From JBKHHU01 sp046539045 (GTDB lineage Bacteria > Planctomycetota > Phycisphaerae > SM23-33), in the NCBI GenBank assembly GCA_046539045.1, contig JBKHHU010000024.1, positions 1 to 25,646 on the forward strand: a DNA stretch of 25,646 nt. The letters run 5' to 3'. Position numbers and translations under genes: made by a program. The first letter of the stretch is position 1. Each line of letters opens with the position of its first letter. Shown in pieces: positions 1 through 7,196 of the stretch. The notes below the pieces were generated by a model. It made no database searches, was not told the origin of the DNA, and worked only from the letters and a program-made list of their open reading frames with translations.

Positions 1-818
1 CCGCCCTCGCCCACAAATGCACATCGCCCCCACTCCCGCGTCGCCTGAAGGGCCAGCAGCCGCCCGGCCGATGCTCCGCTGCAATCGATCGTCGCCTCGC
101 AGCCGTGACCGTCGGTCATGTCCCGCACCGCGTCGAACGCCTCGTCATCCGCCTGGAACACGCTGTCGACCACGCCAAGCTTCTCCGCCAGCTGCAGGCG
201 CTCCGGTACGATATCCGTACCGAGAATCATGTGCGCCCCAAGCGCCCTGCCCAGCATCGCCGCAGCCAGCCCGACCGGCCCCAGCCCGGTGATCAGCAGC
301 TTGTCCTTTCCGGACAGCGCGATCCGCGTCAGCGCCTCATACGCCGTGCCAAACCCGCACGCGCACAACGCCCCATCCACGTAAGACAGCGAGTCCGGCA
401 GGACCAGGCAGGTGTTCTCCTCAGCCAGCATGTACTCGGCATGCCCGCCGTCTCGCTGCCAGCCATAGGCAGCCCGATGCCCGCTGCGACAGGCGATCAT
501 GTACCCATGGCGACACTCGTCGCACACGCCGCAGCCGGAAATGTGGTACACCACCACCCGATCTCCCGGCTGGAGGTGTTTGCACCCGGGGCCCACCTCA
601 ACCACCTGCCCGCTCGGTTCGTGCCCGGCGATCACGCCCTGGTAGGCTTCCGGGCCCTCGCCGAGATGCTCGCGGTAGATCGCGCGGATGTCGCTGCCGC
701 AGATGCTCGATGCCTTCATCTCCAACAGGACCTGCCCATGTCCCGGCTGGGGGATCTCGAAGTCGTCGAATTCGACGGTGCTGTTGCCCGGCAGGGTTAC
801 TCCTCGCATGGTCGGCAT
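1..818 (-). CDS. Zinc-dependent alcohol dehydrogenase, MDR family (partial, C-terminus outside window)
   Basis: The reverse strand is open from an ATG at 818 to the window edge, giving the first 272 residues of a medium-chain dehydrogenase/reductase. Visible landmarks are the catalytic zinc region (SSICGSD, then GHEPSGQVVEVG), four structural-zinc cysteines in the segment GCGVCDECRHGYMIAC, and a Rossmann loop GLGPVGLAAAMLG. The family oxidises alcohols or polyols, or reduces aldehydes, with NAD(P) in the cytoplasm; the exact substrate cannot be read from this fragment, and sorbitol or threonine dehydrogenase-like enzymes are equally possible. A purine-rich stretch (AGAAGGGAAG) lies just upstream and supports the start; a second in-frame ATG follows three codons later. 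The gene lies 58 bases after mqnA on the same strand, so co-transcription is possible, but no functional link to menaquinone is evident. Confidence 0.9.
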   Translation of the reverse strand, partial: MPTMRGVTLPGNSTVEFDDFEIPQPGHGQVLLEMKASSICGSDIRAIYREHLGEGPEAYQGVIAGHEPSGQVVEVGPGCKHLQPGDRVVVYHISGCGVCDECRHGYMIACRSGHRAAYGWQRDGGHAEYMLAEENTCLVLPDSLSYVDGALCACGFGTAYEALTRIALSGKDKLLITGLGPVGLAAAMLGRALGAHMILGTDIVPERLQLAEKLGVVDSVFQADDEAFDAVRDMTDGHGCEATIDCSGASAGRLLALQATREWGRCAFVGEG

Positions 819-876
819 GGTGTCTTCCCTTCTGAGTTTGCTGCGCTCGCGGCGAAATGCCAAAGTGGATTATGCG

Positions 877-1725
877 TCAAGGCCGGTAGAAGTGCAACGG
901 GCGGATGCGCTCGATGATCTTCTGCTCGGCGGCAAGATGGAAGAACTCCTCCAGACCCTCCTGATGCTCATCGCAGAACGCGTAGCTGACATCGCGGGTC
1001 AGGTTCCGCCCGGCAAGGTCCGGGGGCCAGCCGTAATCCAGCGCGTCGTTGGCCACGATCTCGTCCAGGTTCGCCAGGCCCCGGGTCTTTGCTGCCGACA
1101 GCAGATCGTAAAGCCGCGCACAGCGGCAGCACCTGCATCGGCCTGCCCAGATGGCAAAGACAAAGGGCAAGCCGGTCATCTGTTTCCAGAGCGAACAGAG
1201 ATCCACCTGCCGGTCGAAGCCCAGCGGCGGATCGATCACCACGCGATCGCCGATGAGCAGCACCGCTTCGGCGTCGGCGGGGATCGGTTCGGCGCGGGTG
1301 TTCAGCGGGATCGCATTCAGTCGGACGCCGAACATCCCCGCCCACACCACTCGGGCCAGGGCGATGGCGGTATGGGATTCCGCGTCGTACCAGAGCGTCC
1401 GGATCTTCCGCGGCGGTACGCGGGCAAACACGCGAACCAGCAGGGACGAGCCGGCCGATGAAATCGCCCCCGCCGGGAGAACGACCAGAGGCGAGGCGAA
1501 ATGCTGCAGATCGATGCTCGGAAGCAGCGCCACGTCGACTTCTCCGCTGGCCAGGAGCGACCTGAGCAGATTGGGAGGGCGGAGAATCAGCTCGACGTGC
1601 GGGTCCGAGTCCAGCGAGTACAGCAGCGGCTTGGCCGCTAGAAAAGAGGCCGAACCGATGCGAAACCGTTGATCTGTCGAACCGCGCGCACTTTCGAATT
1701 GTTCCAGCGTCTCATCATCGACCAT
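877..1725 (-). CDS. mqnA: Chorismate dehydratase MqnA (futalosine menaquinone pathway)
   Basis: The product has 282 residues and belongs to the MqnA/MqnD (DUF178) family with a periplasmic-binding-protein-like fold. MqnA converts chorismate to 3-[(1-carboxyvinyl)oxy]benzoate, the first step of the futalosine route to menaquinone. Supporting segments are FRIGSASFLAAKPLLY near the N-terminus, GEVDVALLPSIDLQ, LLIGDRVVID, and LWKQMTGLPFVFAIWAGR, which matches the usual W-x-x-x-TGLPFVFA-x-W signature. The C-terminal half ends with a helical segment typical of the family. The protein starts about 20 residues before the first beta strand, so the true start could be slightly downstream at a non-ATG codon. 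MqnD is a paralogue with a similar fold, but the sequence fits MqnA better. The gene sits 80 bases downstream of trpD on the same strand; both act on or near chorismate. No other menaquinone genes are in the window. Confidence 0.85.
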   Translation of the reverse strand: MVDDETLEQFESARGSTDQRFRIGSASFLAAKPLLYSLDSDPHVELILRPPNLLRSLLASGEVDVALLPSIDLQHFASPLVVLPAGAISSAGSSLLVRVFARVPPRKIRTLWYDAESHTAIALARVVWAGMFGVRLNAIPLNTRAEPIPADAEAVLLIGDRVVIDPPLGFDRQVDLCSLWKQMTGLPFVFAIWAGRCRCCRCARLYDLLSAAKTRGLANLDEIVANDALDYGWPPDLAGRNLTRDVSYAFCDEHQEGLEEFFHLAAEQKIIERIRPLHFYRP

Positions 1726-1769
1726 GGAAACCGCCTGCCGGGAGGGAGGAGAATCTTCCTTTCAGCCCA

Positions 1770-1775
1770 ATTATA
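1770..1775 (-). promoter_or_regulatory. Possible -10 element for mqnA
   Basis: A perfect TATAAT lies on the minus strand about 45 bases before the mqnA ATG, in the gap between trpD and mqnA. I could not find a convincing -35 box at 16-18 bases, so this may be a weak internal promoter or chance. It would give a 5' leader of about 38 bases. Confidence 0.3.
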
Positions 1776-1805
1776 GGCAGGCAATTCGGAAACAGGCGGC
1801 CGTCG

Positions 1806-2828
1806 CTACCGGCGGCTGCATTCCACCAGCTTCTCAAGTGCTTCCAGCGCTTTTCCGCTGTCGATGCTCTCGGCAGCCAGCGGGATGCCCTCGGCCAACG
1901 ACGCAGCGCGATCACACACCACCATGGCTGCGGCAGCGTTGAGCAGCACCATCTCTCTGGCGGGTCCGGGCGTGCCGCTCAGTACGCCGCGGATGATCTT
2001 CGCCGACTCGGCCGGAGATTCCACGAACAGCTCCTCCACCTTCGCCCGCTTCAGGCCGACCTGTTCGGGAGTGATCGTGCGGGTCTCTATTGCCCCATCG
2101 TTCAGTTCGGTGATTTTGGTCGCCGAGCAGACCGACAACTCATCCAGGCCGTCCTGAGCGTGGACGACCATGGCCCGCCTGGTCCCGAGCCGTCGATGCA
2201 CTTCCGCGACGGTTTCGGTCAGGTCGGCGTCGAAGATCCCCATTACCTGCCGCTTGGCCCGTGCCGGGTTGGTCAGCGGCCCCAGCAGGTTGAAGACCGT
2301 CCGAACGCCCAGCTGCTTGCGAACGGGCGCGGCGAATCGCATGGCGGGGTGGAGCTTGATGGCGAAGCAGAAGCAAACGCCGGCTTCCTTCAGACACCGC
2401 GCTGCCGTTTCTGGCGGGGCGTCCAGGTTGACGCCCAGGGCCCCCAGCGCATCGGCGGAGCCGCTGGCGCGCGTGTGGGTGCGGTTTCCATGTTTGGCGA
2501 CCTTGATCCCCGCCCCGGCAGCGACCATCGCCACGGCAGTGGACACGTTGAAGGTCCGCAGGCCGGTGCCTCCCGTGCCGCAGGTGTCCAGCACGTCGAA
2601 TCCGCAGTTGTCGACCGGCACGGCGTGCTCGCGCATGGCCGTGGCGGCCCCGGCGATCTCCTCGGCAGTAGCGCCCTTGGACGACAGCCCGATCAGAAAA
2701 CCGGCGATCTGTGCATCCGACCATCGCCCGTCCATGATCTGATCGAACGCCTCGCGAGCCTGATCGAGGCTCAGGTCGCTTCCGTCAACAATGTGGTTCA
2801 ACAGCTGGCTGTAAACTATCTCGGGCAT
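1806..2828 (-). CDS. trpD: Anthranilate phosphoribosyltransferase-like protein TrpD
   Basis: The product has 340 residues, the normal length of TrpD, which transfers phosphoribose from PRPP to anthranilate in tryptophan synthesis. Family landmarks are the N-terminal helical domain, DTCGTGGTGLRTFNVSTA (residues 81-98), KHGNR (112-116), SGSADALGALG, the anthranilate-site region FAAPVRKQLGVRTVFNLLGP and the metal-site segment DGLDEL. Two positions differ from the usual enzyme: the Asp of GTGGD is Thr88, and the Lys of the following S-x-K-SGSAD loop is replaced, with Arg120-Ala121 at that place. Both lie in the PRPP/magnesium site, so activity may be altered. A strong AAGGAG ribosome binding site precedes the ATG by 7 bases, and a promoter-like pair lies upstream. 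No other trp genes are nearby. Confidence 0.88.
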   Translation of the reverse strand: MPEIVYSQLLNHIVDGSDLSLDQAREAFDQIMDGRWSDAQIAGFLIGLSSKGATAEEIAGAATAMREHAVPVDNCGFDVLDTCGTGGTGLRTFNVSTAVAMVAAGAGIKVAKHGNRTHTRASGSADALGALGVNLDAPPETAARCLKEAGVCFCFAIKLHPAMRFAAPVRKQLGVRTVFNLLGPLTNPARAKRQVMGIFDADLTETVAEVHRRLGTRRAMVVHAQDGLDELSVCSATKITELNDGAIETRTITPEQVGLKRAKVEELFVESPAESAKIIRGVLSGTPGPAREMVLLNAAAAMVVCDRAASLAEGIPLAAESIDSGKALEALEKLVECSRR

Positions 2829-2867
2829 CGTAAGCTCCTTTTGAGTCGTGCCGTGCGAGCGGTCGGC

Positions 2868-2896
2868 ATTATACAGCCGCCGCCGCGACAGGCCAA
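2868..2896 (-). promoter_or_regulatory. Predicted sigma-70-type promoter for trpD
   Basis: On the minus strand TTGGCC (2896-2891) and TATAAT (2873-2868) are separated by 17 bases. The -10 is a perfect consensus and the -35 matches 4 of 6. A start about 7 bases downstream would leave a leader of roughly 33 bases carrying the AAGGAG site. Confidence 0.55.
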
Positions 2897-2919
2897 CCCA
2901 TAGAACCCGCAGTCGCCGG

Positions 2920-2949
2920 TTGGCAATCCGACGCGCCGGAAGGTATCAT
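2920..2949 (+). promoter_or_regulatory. Predicted sigma-70-type promoter for the phosphoesterase-PHP gene
   Basis: TTGGCA (2920-2925) and TATCAT (2944-2949) are 18 bases apart, each matching 5 of 6 consensus bases. The element lies 50 bases before the ATG at 3000 and fires divergently from the trpD promoter. Confidence 0.5.
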
Positions 2950-2999
2950 TCCGGCTCGCAATCCGATTGCCGCTGACGTTCCTGTTGGAATCCAGAAGT

Positions 3000-4490
3000 A
3001 TGCCCGAACTCCGCCTGTTGATCATCACCGACGTGCACTACGAGCCCCAGCCGCCTCATGAGGTCGACGAGTCGACGCGCCTTGCGGCAGAGTGGGTCCG
3101 TCGGGCGGTAGAGGACGCCAAGATGCGCGGCGGGTTCGATGCCGTAGTCCTGCTGGGGGATCTGGTCAACGAGGCGAGCCTGCCGGCCGAACTCGCGGGC
3201 GAGGTCGCCGGTGAGGCCCGGGACGGGGCCGGCGACAAGCCGGTCTTCGTCATACCCGGCAACCACGATCCGTCGCTCGTCAAGCTGCAGGATATTATCT
3301 CCACCGGCACGAGAATCGAGACGCTCAACGGCTACCGGCTCGTGCTGCTGACCGATCGGTACGAGAGCCAGCGGGAGTGCACCCGCCCGCGGAAGAACCT
3401 GGAGCTGATCGAGGATCTCCGCTCCGACGACGACCGGCCGGCAATCGCGCTGCAGCACAACCCGGTCCACCCGCCGATCGATTCGGATTACCCGTACCTG
3501 CCGACGAATCGCTCGGCGATCATGGCTGGGTACGAGCAGGCCGGCGTGCTGCTTTCGATCAGCGGGCACTACCACGAGGGTCAGCCGCTGACCGAATGCA
3601 AGGGCGTCCGCTACCTGACCTGCCCGTCGTTGACCGACCCGCCCTACCGGTACACGCTGGTGCACCTTCGGGATGAGCAGATCGAGGTGGACGTGAGGCA
3701 GATTTCGGTCCCGTCCGACCTGCCCATCATCGATGCCCACTGCCATACCGAATTCGCCTACTGCGGACACGACATCACCGCCGAGACCGAGATCGACCGT
3801 GCCCGCCGGATGGGCCTGACCGCAATCGTGCTGGCCGAGCACGCGCCGCAACTCTACTGCACCGACGAGGACTTCTGGAACGTCCGCCACATCCGCCGGC
3901 CTGAACTGTGGCGAAACGGACACGGCGAACGCATGGCCGAGTTCCGTCAGTCGGCTGAGCGGATGCGAGACGGGCATGACAACGTGTGGATCGGCCTGGA
4001 GGTGGAACTGGACATCGACGGGCAATTGACTCTTCGCGAGGACGACCGCCGGTGGGCCGATGTGATTCTCGGGGCGGTTCACTGGCTGTGGACGCCATTC
4101 CGGGAGATCGACGACAAGACATTCCACGAGGAGTTCCGCCGGATCAATGAAGGGCTCGTCGGCGCGGGCATCGACATTCTCGCCCACCCGTTCCGGCGGT
4201 ACCCAGCCAGCCGGATGGACGTCCCGGAGGAGATGCCCGCTTTTCTTGCCGAACTGCTGGCCGAGTACGGCGTCGCGGCCGAGATCAACTTTCACAACCA
4301 CCCGCCCTACCGCCCTTTCTTCGAGGAATGCCTGAAGCGGGAGGTGAAGTTTTCCTTCGCTACGGACGCCCATTATTGCTGGGAGGCCGGCGGGCTGGCT
4401 GCGGGCGTGGCGTTCCTGCAGGAGTTGGCGGGCACTGCCGACATTGCGGACCTTCTGTGGCGGCCTCACCAGCCGACCCGGAGCGGCTGA
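3000..4490 (+). CDS. Metallophosphoesterase / PHP-domain fusion protein
   Basis: The 496-residue product joins two metal-dependent phosphoesterase folds. Residues about 5-235 form a calcineurin-like phosphoesterase: D11-V-H13, G53-D54-LVN, G87-NHD90, H153 and the G189-H-Y-H192 metal ligands are all present. Residues about 243-480 form a PHP domain: D245-A-H247-C-H249, then LAEHAP, a glutamate-bearing strand LEVELDID, ILAHPFRRYP, and FATDAHY near the end. PHP proteins include histidinol phosphatases and nucleic-acid phosphoesterases; the substrate of either half is unknown. No signal peptide or membrane segment is visible, so a cytoplasmic location is expected. I chose the ATG at 3000 because it begins directly at the first beta strand; an in-frame TTG 33 bases upstream would add an 11-residue extension with no recognisable homology. 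The gene stands 40 bases before the vWA protein. Confidence 0.85.
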   Translation: MPELRLLIITDVHYEPQPPHEVDESTRLAAEWVRRAVEDAKMRGGFDAVVLLGDLVNEASLPAELAGEVAGEARDGAGDKPVFVIPGNHDPSLVKLQDIISTGTRIETLNGYRLVLLTDRYESQRECTRPRKNLELIEDLRSDDDRPAIALQHNPVHPPIDSDYPYLPTNRSAIMAGYEQAGVLLSISGHYHEGQPLTECKGVRYLTCPSLTDPPYRYTLVHLRDEQIEVDVRQISVPSDLPIIDAHCHTEFAYCGHDITAETEIDRARRMGLTAIVLAEHAPQLYCTDEDFWNVRHIRRPELWRNGHGERMAEFRQSAERMRDGHDNVWIGLEVELDIDGQLTLREDDRRWADVILGAVHWLWTPFREIDDKTFHEEFRRINEGLVGAGIDILAHPFRRYPASRMDVPEEMPAFLAELLAEYGVAAEINFHNHPPYRPFFEECLKREVKFSFATDAHYCWEAGGLAAGVAFLQELAGTADIADLLWRPHQPTRSG

Positions 4491-4529
4491 GGGCGTAACT
4501 TCCCCCACTGACAGCCATTCAAACTAAAG

Positions 4530-7142
4530 ATGGAAACATTCTCACTTCAGTTCGAAGCCGTCCCGCGCGACAGCCTGATGTTCGCGATTCTCGCTGGGGT
4601 GATCCTGCTCCTGATCGGGGCCGGGATCGGCCAGCTTCTGCGTCGGCGGTGGCGGTGGGGCCTGTACTGCCTCGCAGCGGCAGCTGGGCCGGTGGGCACG
4701 GGCGTGGCTCTGCTGGGCGACGGCATTCGGTCGACGCTGGCCGGGCGTCGGCAACGGGCCCTGCGGGCGGCCGCGGCAGGGGCGGGCCTTGTTGCTCTGT
4801 GTCTAGCGGGATGGCTGGGTCTGCGGGCCGCGGAGTACGACGGTTCGCTGGTGTGGATGACGGTTCTGGGTCTGTGGATGGCTTGTGGCGTGGGCGTTAT
4901 TTACGGGGCCGTCTACGGCGTGCTGGGCCCTGCCCGGGCGACGGCGCTGATGATACTCCGCATCGCAGCAGTGCTGTTGCTGCTGGCGCTGCTGTTCAAA
5001 CCGGTTCTGCAGAAGCTCCCGAGCCCCGACGCTCTCAAGCCGATCCTCCCGATTCTCGTGGACCGGTCGGCTTCCATGGGCACCACCGACGGTGGATCCG
5101 CCGGCAGTCGTTACGCCCGGAGCGTGCAGATGCTTCAGTCCCAGGCGCCGCAAATTCACAGGCACTTCCGCCCGGTCTGGGTAACGTTCGGCCGATCGGC
5201 TCGGTCGGCGGATTCCCTGGCTCGTCTGGCGGATCTCACCGGCTCGGCCGACGCCGACGGTACGGATCTGGCTGCGGCGATCCGGCAGGTGGCTGGGGAC
5301 TACGATCCGCGCGATATGCCCGGGATGGTGATGGTCTCCGACGGCATCCACAACGCCCCGGGACTGCCCGCTGATGCGGCGCGGCAGGCCGGCGTGCCGG
5401 TGTTCGCCGCGGGAATCGGTTCGGATGTCACCACCGCTGCCGGGCGGCGAAACCTGCGGATCGAGACGGTGAGCGCCCCGCTGGAAGCCGTCGTCAACAA
5501 CCGCACAACGCTCACCGTTCGTGTCCGCAGCGCCGCCCTGGCAGCGGTGCCCGCGGAGATCCGCCTGCTGGAAGGCGACTCAAACACCCCGATCGACACC
5601 GCCCGGCTCTGGACGGACAAGGACCTCGATACGCTGAGCGTCTCGCTGGACTGGACGCCTACCGACCGGCCGGGGGCGTCCACGGCCCCCGCGGGCAACG
5701 TGCGGAAGCTGCGCCTGGAGGTCCCTGCCCTGGCCGGGGAAGTCGACCCGGATGACAACTCCGCCGAAATCCACGTGCTGGTCACCCAGCCGCAAGTGGC
5801 GGTGCTGTACATCGAGGGCACCGTGCGGCCGGAGTACAAGTTCCTCCGCCGCGTACTGGCGACCGATCCGAACCTGGAGATGATCAGCATGGTCCGCATC
5901 AGCGGGAACCGGTTTCTCTCGCAGGGGACGATCCACGGCAAGAAGCTCACGGAGCTGCCGACGACCGATGAGCAGTTGGCGATGTTCGACGTGGTGATTC
6001 TGGGCGATCTCGACGCGACCTTCCTGACCGCGGCGCAGATGAGCAAGCTGCGGAACTTCGTGGATCGTGGCGGCGGGCTGGTCATGATCGGCGGGCACAG
6101 CAGCTTCGGGCCTGGGGGGTATGCCGACACGCCGATCGAGGCGCTTCTGCCGGTTCTGGTCGGGCAGCGCTCCCAGCCGCAGGAAACCACAGCCTTCCTG
6201 CCGCAACTGACCGCCGCGGGCACAGCGCATCCGATCTTTGCCGGAATCGAAGACTACTTCCCCGGCCCCGGCGGGAAGAACCCACCGGCGGAGATGGCCC
6301 TGCCGGAGTTGAAAGGCTGCGTCACCGTCGTCGGCAGCCGGGCGGGCGCGTCGCTCCTGGCGGTGCATCCGTCCCGACGCAACGCCAACGGGCCGCTGGT
6401 GGTGCTGGCGACCGGGCAGTTCGGAAAGGGCAGAAGCGCCGCATTCACGGCAGACACCACCTGGCGATGGTTCCTTCCGTTGCAGGGTCGCGGAGCGGAC
6501 GGGCCCTACCGGAGGTTCTGGGGGCAGCTGCTGCGGTGGCTGGCGGGGGTGGAAGCGAAGAGCCGCAAGGCGGCGCCGTCGGCGCTGCTGCGTCTGGAAC
6601 CGTCGCGGAATTCGTTCCGGCTGGGCGCCGAGCCGCTGAAGCTGCGGGCCCGCGTCCAAGGCGCCGACGGCAGGGTGGCAGAGGACGCCAAGGTGATCGC
6701 AATCGCCCGCCGCACCGACGGCGACGCCCCGCCGGTCCGGATCCCGCTGAGTGCCGGTGAAGGCGGGCTGTATGAGGCGGAGTGGACCCCGGACCGGAGC
6801 GGCCGGTACGAGCTGAACCTGCAGGCATCCGATGCCGAGGACCGTCGGCTCGGGAGCGACGCGCTGACCCTGCGGATCGAGCCCCGCTCAGCCGAGATGG
6901 ACAACCTCGCCCGCGACGATGGCACGCTGCAGCAGATCGCGCAGGTATCCGGCGGGCAGTACGCTTCGCTGGCGGGTCTTCCGGATCTGCTGGACGCGCT
7001 GATCGCACGCCAGGCAGAGCGGGCCGGTCCGGCGCCGTCACGGGAAGTAATCCCCCTGCATCACTTTACGCTGCTTTTCCTGCTGCTGGTGTCGCTGTTG
7101 ACGGCAGAGTGGCTGTTGCGGCGGCGGTGGCAGCTCCAGTAG
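4530..7142 (+). CDS. Membrane protein with vWA and glutamine amidotransferase-like domains
   Basis: The product has 870 residues. The N-terminus has about five hydrophobic segments (roughly 17-35, 45-63, 81-100, 109-131 and 137-157). A von Willebrand factor A domain follows, with a MIDAS-type D178-R-S180-A-S182 and a later MVMVSDGIHNA strand. A beta-sandwich-like stretch leads into a region resembling the class I glutamine amidotransferase fold (VAVLYIEGTVRPEYKFL, then FDVVILGDLDATFL and FVDRGGGLVMIGGHSSFGP), and a second Ig-like region is followed by a final transmembrane helix near residues 845-862 with an Arg-rich cytoplasmic end. I see no catalytic Cys in the amidotransferase-like part, so it is probably a binding module. 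Proteins with this layout are known in Planctomycetes next to MoxR/BatA-type operons, but here those partners are absent. The function is unknown; a role in envelope protein assembly is only a guess. There is no clear ribosome binding site. Confidence 0.8.
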   Translation: METFSLQFEAVPRDSLMFAILAGVILLLIGAGIGQLLRRRWRWGLYCLAAAAGPVGTGVALLGDGIRSTLAGRRQRALRAAAAGAGLVALCLAGWLGLRAAEYDGSLVWMTVLGLWMACGVGVIYGAVYGVLGPARATALMILRIAAVLLLLALLFKPVLQKLPSPDALKPILPILVDRSASMGTTDGGSAGSRYARSVQMLQSQAPQIHRHFRPVWVTFGRSARSADSLARLADLTGSADADGTDLAAAIRQVAGDYDPRDMPGMVMVSDGIHNAPGLPADAARQAGVPVFAAGIGSDVTTAAGRRNLRIETVSAPLEAVVNNRTTLTVRVRSAALAAVPAEIRLLEGDSNTPIDTARLWTDKDLDTLSVSLDWTPTDRPGASTAPAGNVRKLRLEVPALAGEVDPDDNSAEIHVLVTQPQVAVLYIEGTVRPEYKFLRRVLATDPNLEMISMVRISGNRFLSQGTIHGKKLTELPTTDEQLAMFDVVILGDLDATFLTAAQMSKLRNFVDRGGGLVMIGGHSSFGPGGYADTPIEALLPVLVGQRSQPQETTAFLPQLTAAGTAHPIFAGIEDYFPGPGGKNPPAEMALPELKGCVTVVGSRAGASLLAVHPSRRNANGPLVVLATGQFGKGRSAAFTADTTWRWFLPLQGRGADGPYRRFWGQLLRWLAGVEAKSRKAAPSALLRLEPSRNSFRLGAEPLKLRARVQGADGRVAEDAKVIAIARRTDGDAPPVRIPLSAGEGGLYEAEWTPDRSGRYELNLQASDAEDRRLGSDALTLRIEPRSAEMDNLARDDGTLQQIAQVSGGQYASLAGLPDLLDALIARQAERAGPAPSREVIPLHHFTLLFLLLVSLLTAEWLLRRRWQLQ

Positions 7143-7157
7143 ACGCTCCGCAGGCTC

Positions 7158-7186
7158 TTGTGAATCGGCGGGGGGTTTCCTATCAT
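7158..7186 (+). promoter_or_regulatory. Predicted promoter of mutS, probably giving a leaderless transcript
   Basis: TTGTGA (7158-7163) and TATCAT (7181-7186) are separated by exactly 17 bases. The -10 ends 10 bases before the mutS ATG at 7197, so transcription would begin only a few bases before the start codon. The short gap has no purine-rich ribosome binding site, which fits a leaderless message. Confidence 0.5.
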
Positions 7187-7196
7187 CACTTCTTCG

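Noticed and set aside
2946..4508. Minus-strand frame of about 520 codons opposite the phosphoesterase-PHP fusion
   Set aside because: The plus-strand product has complete metal-binding motifs; the antisense frame is a codon-bias shadow.
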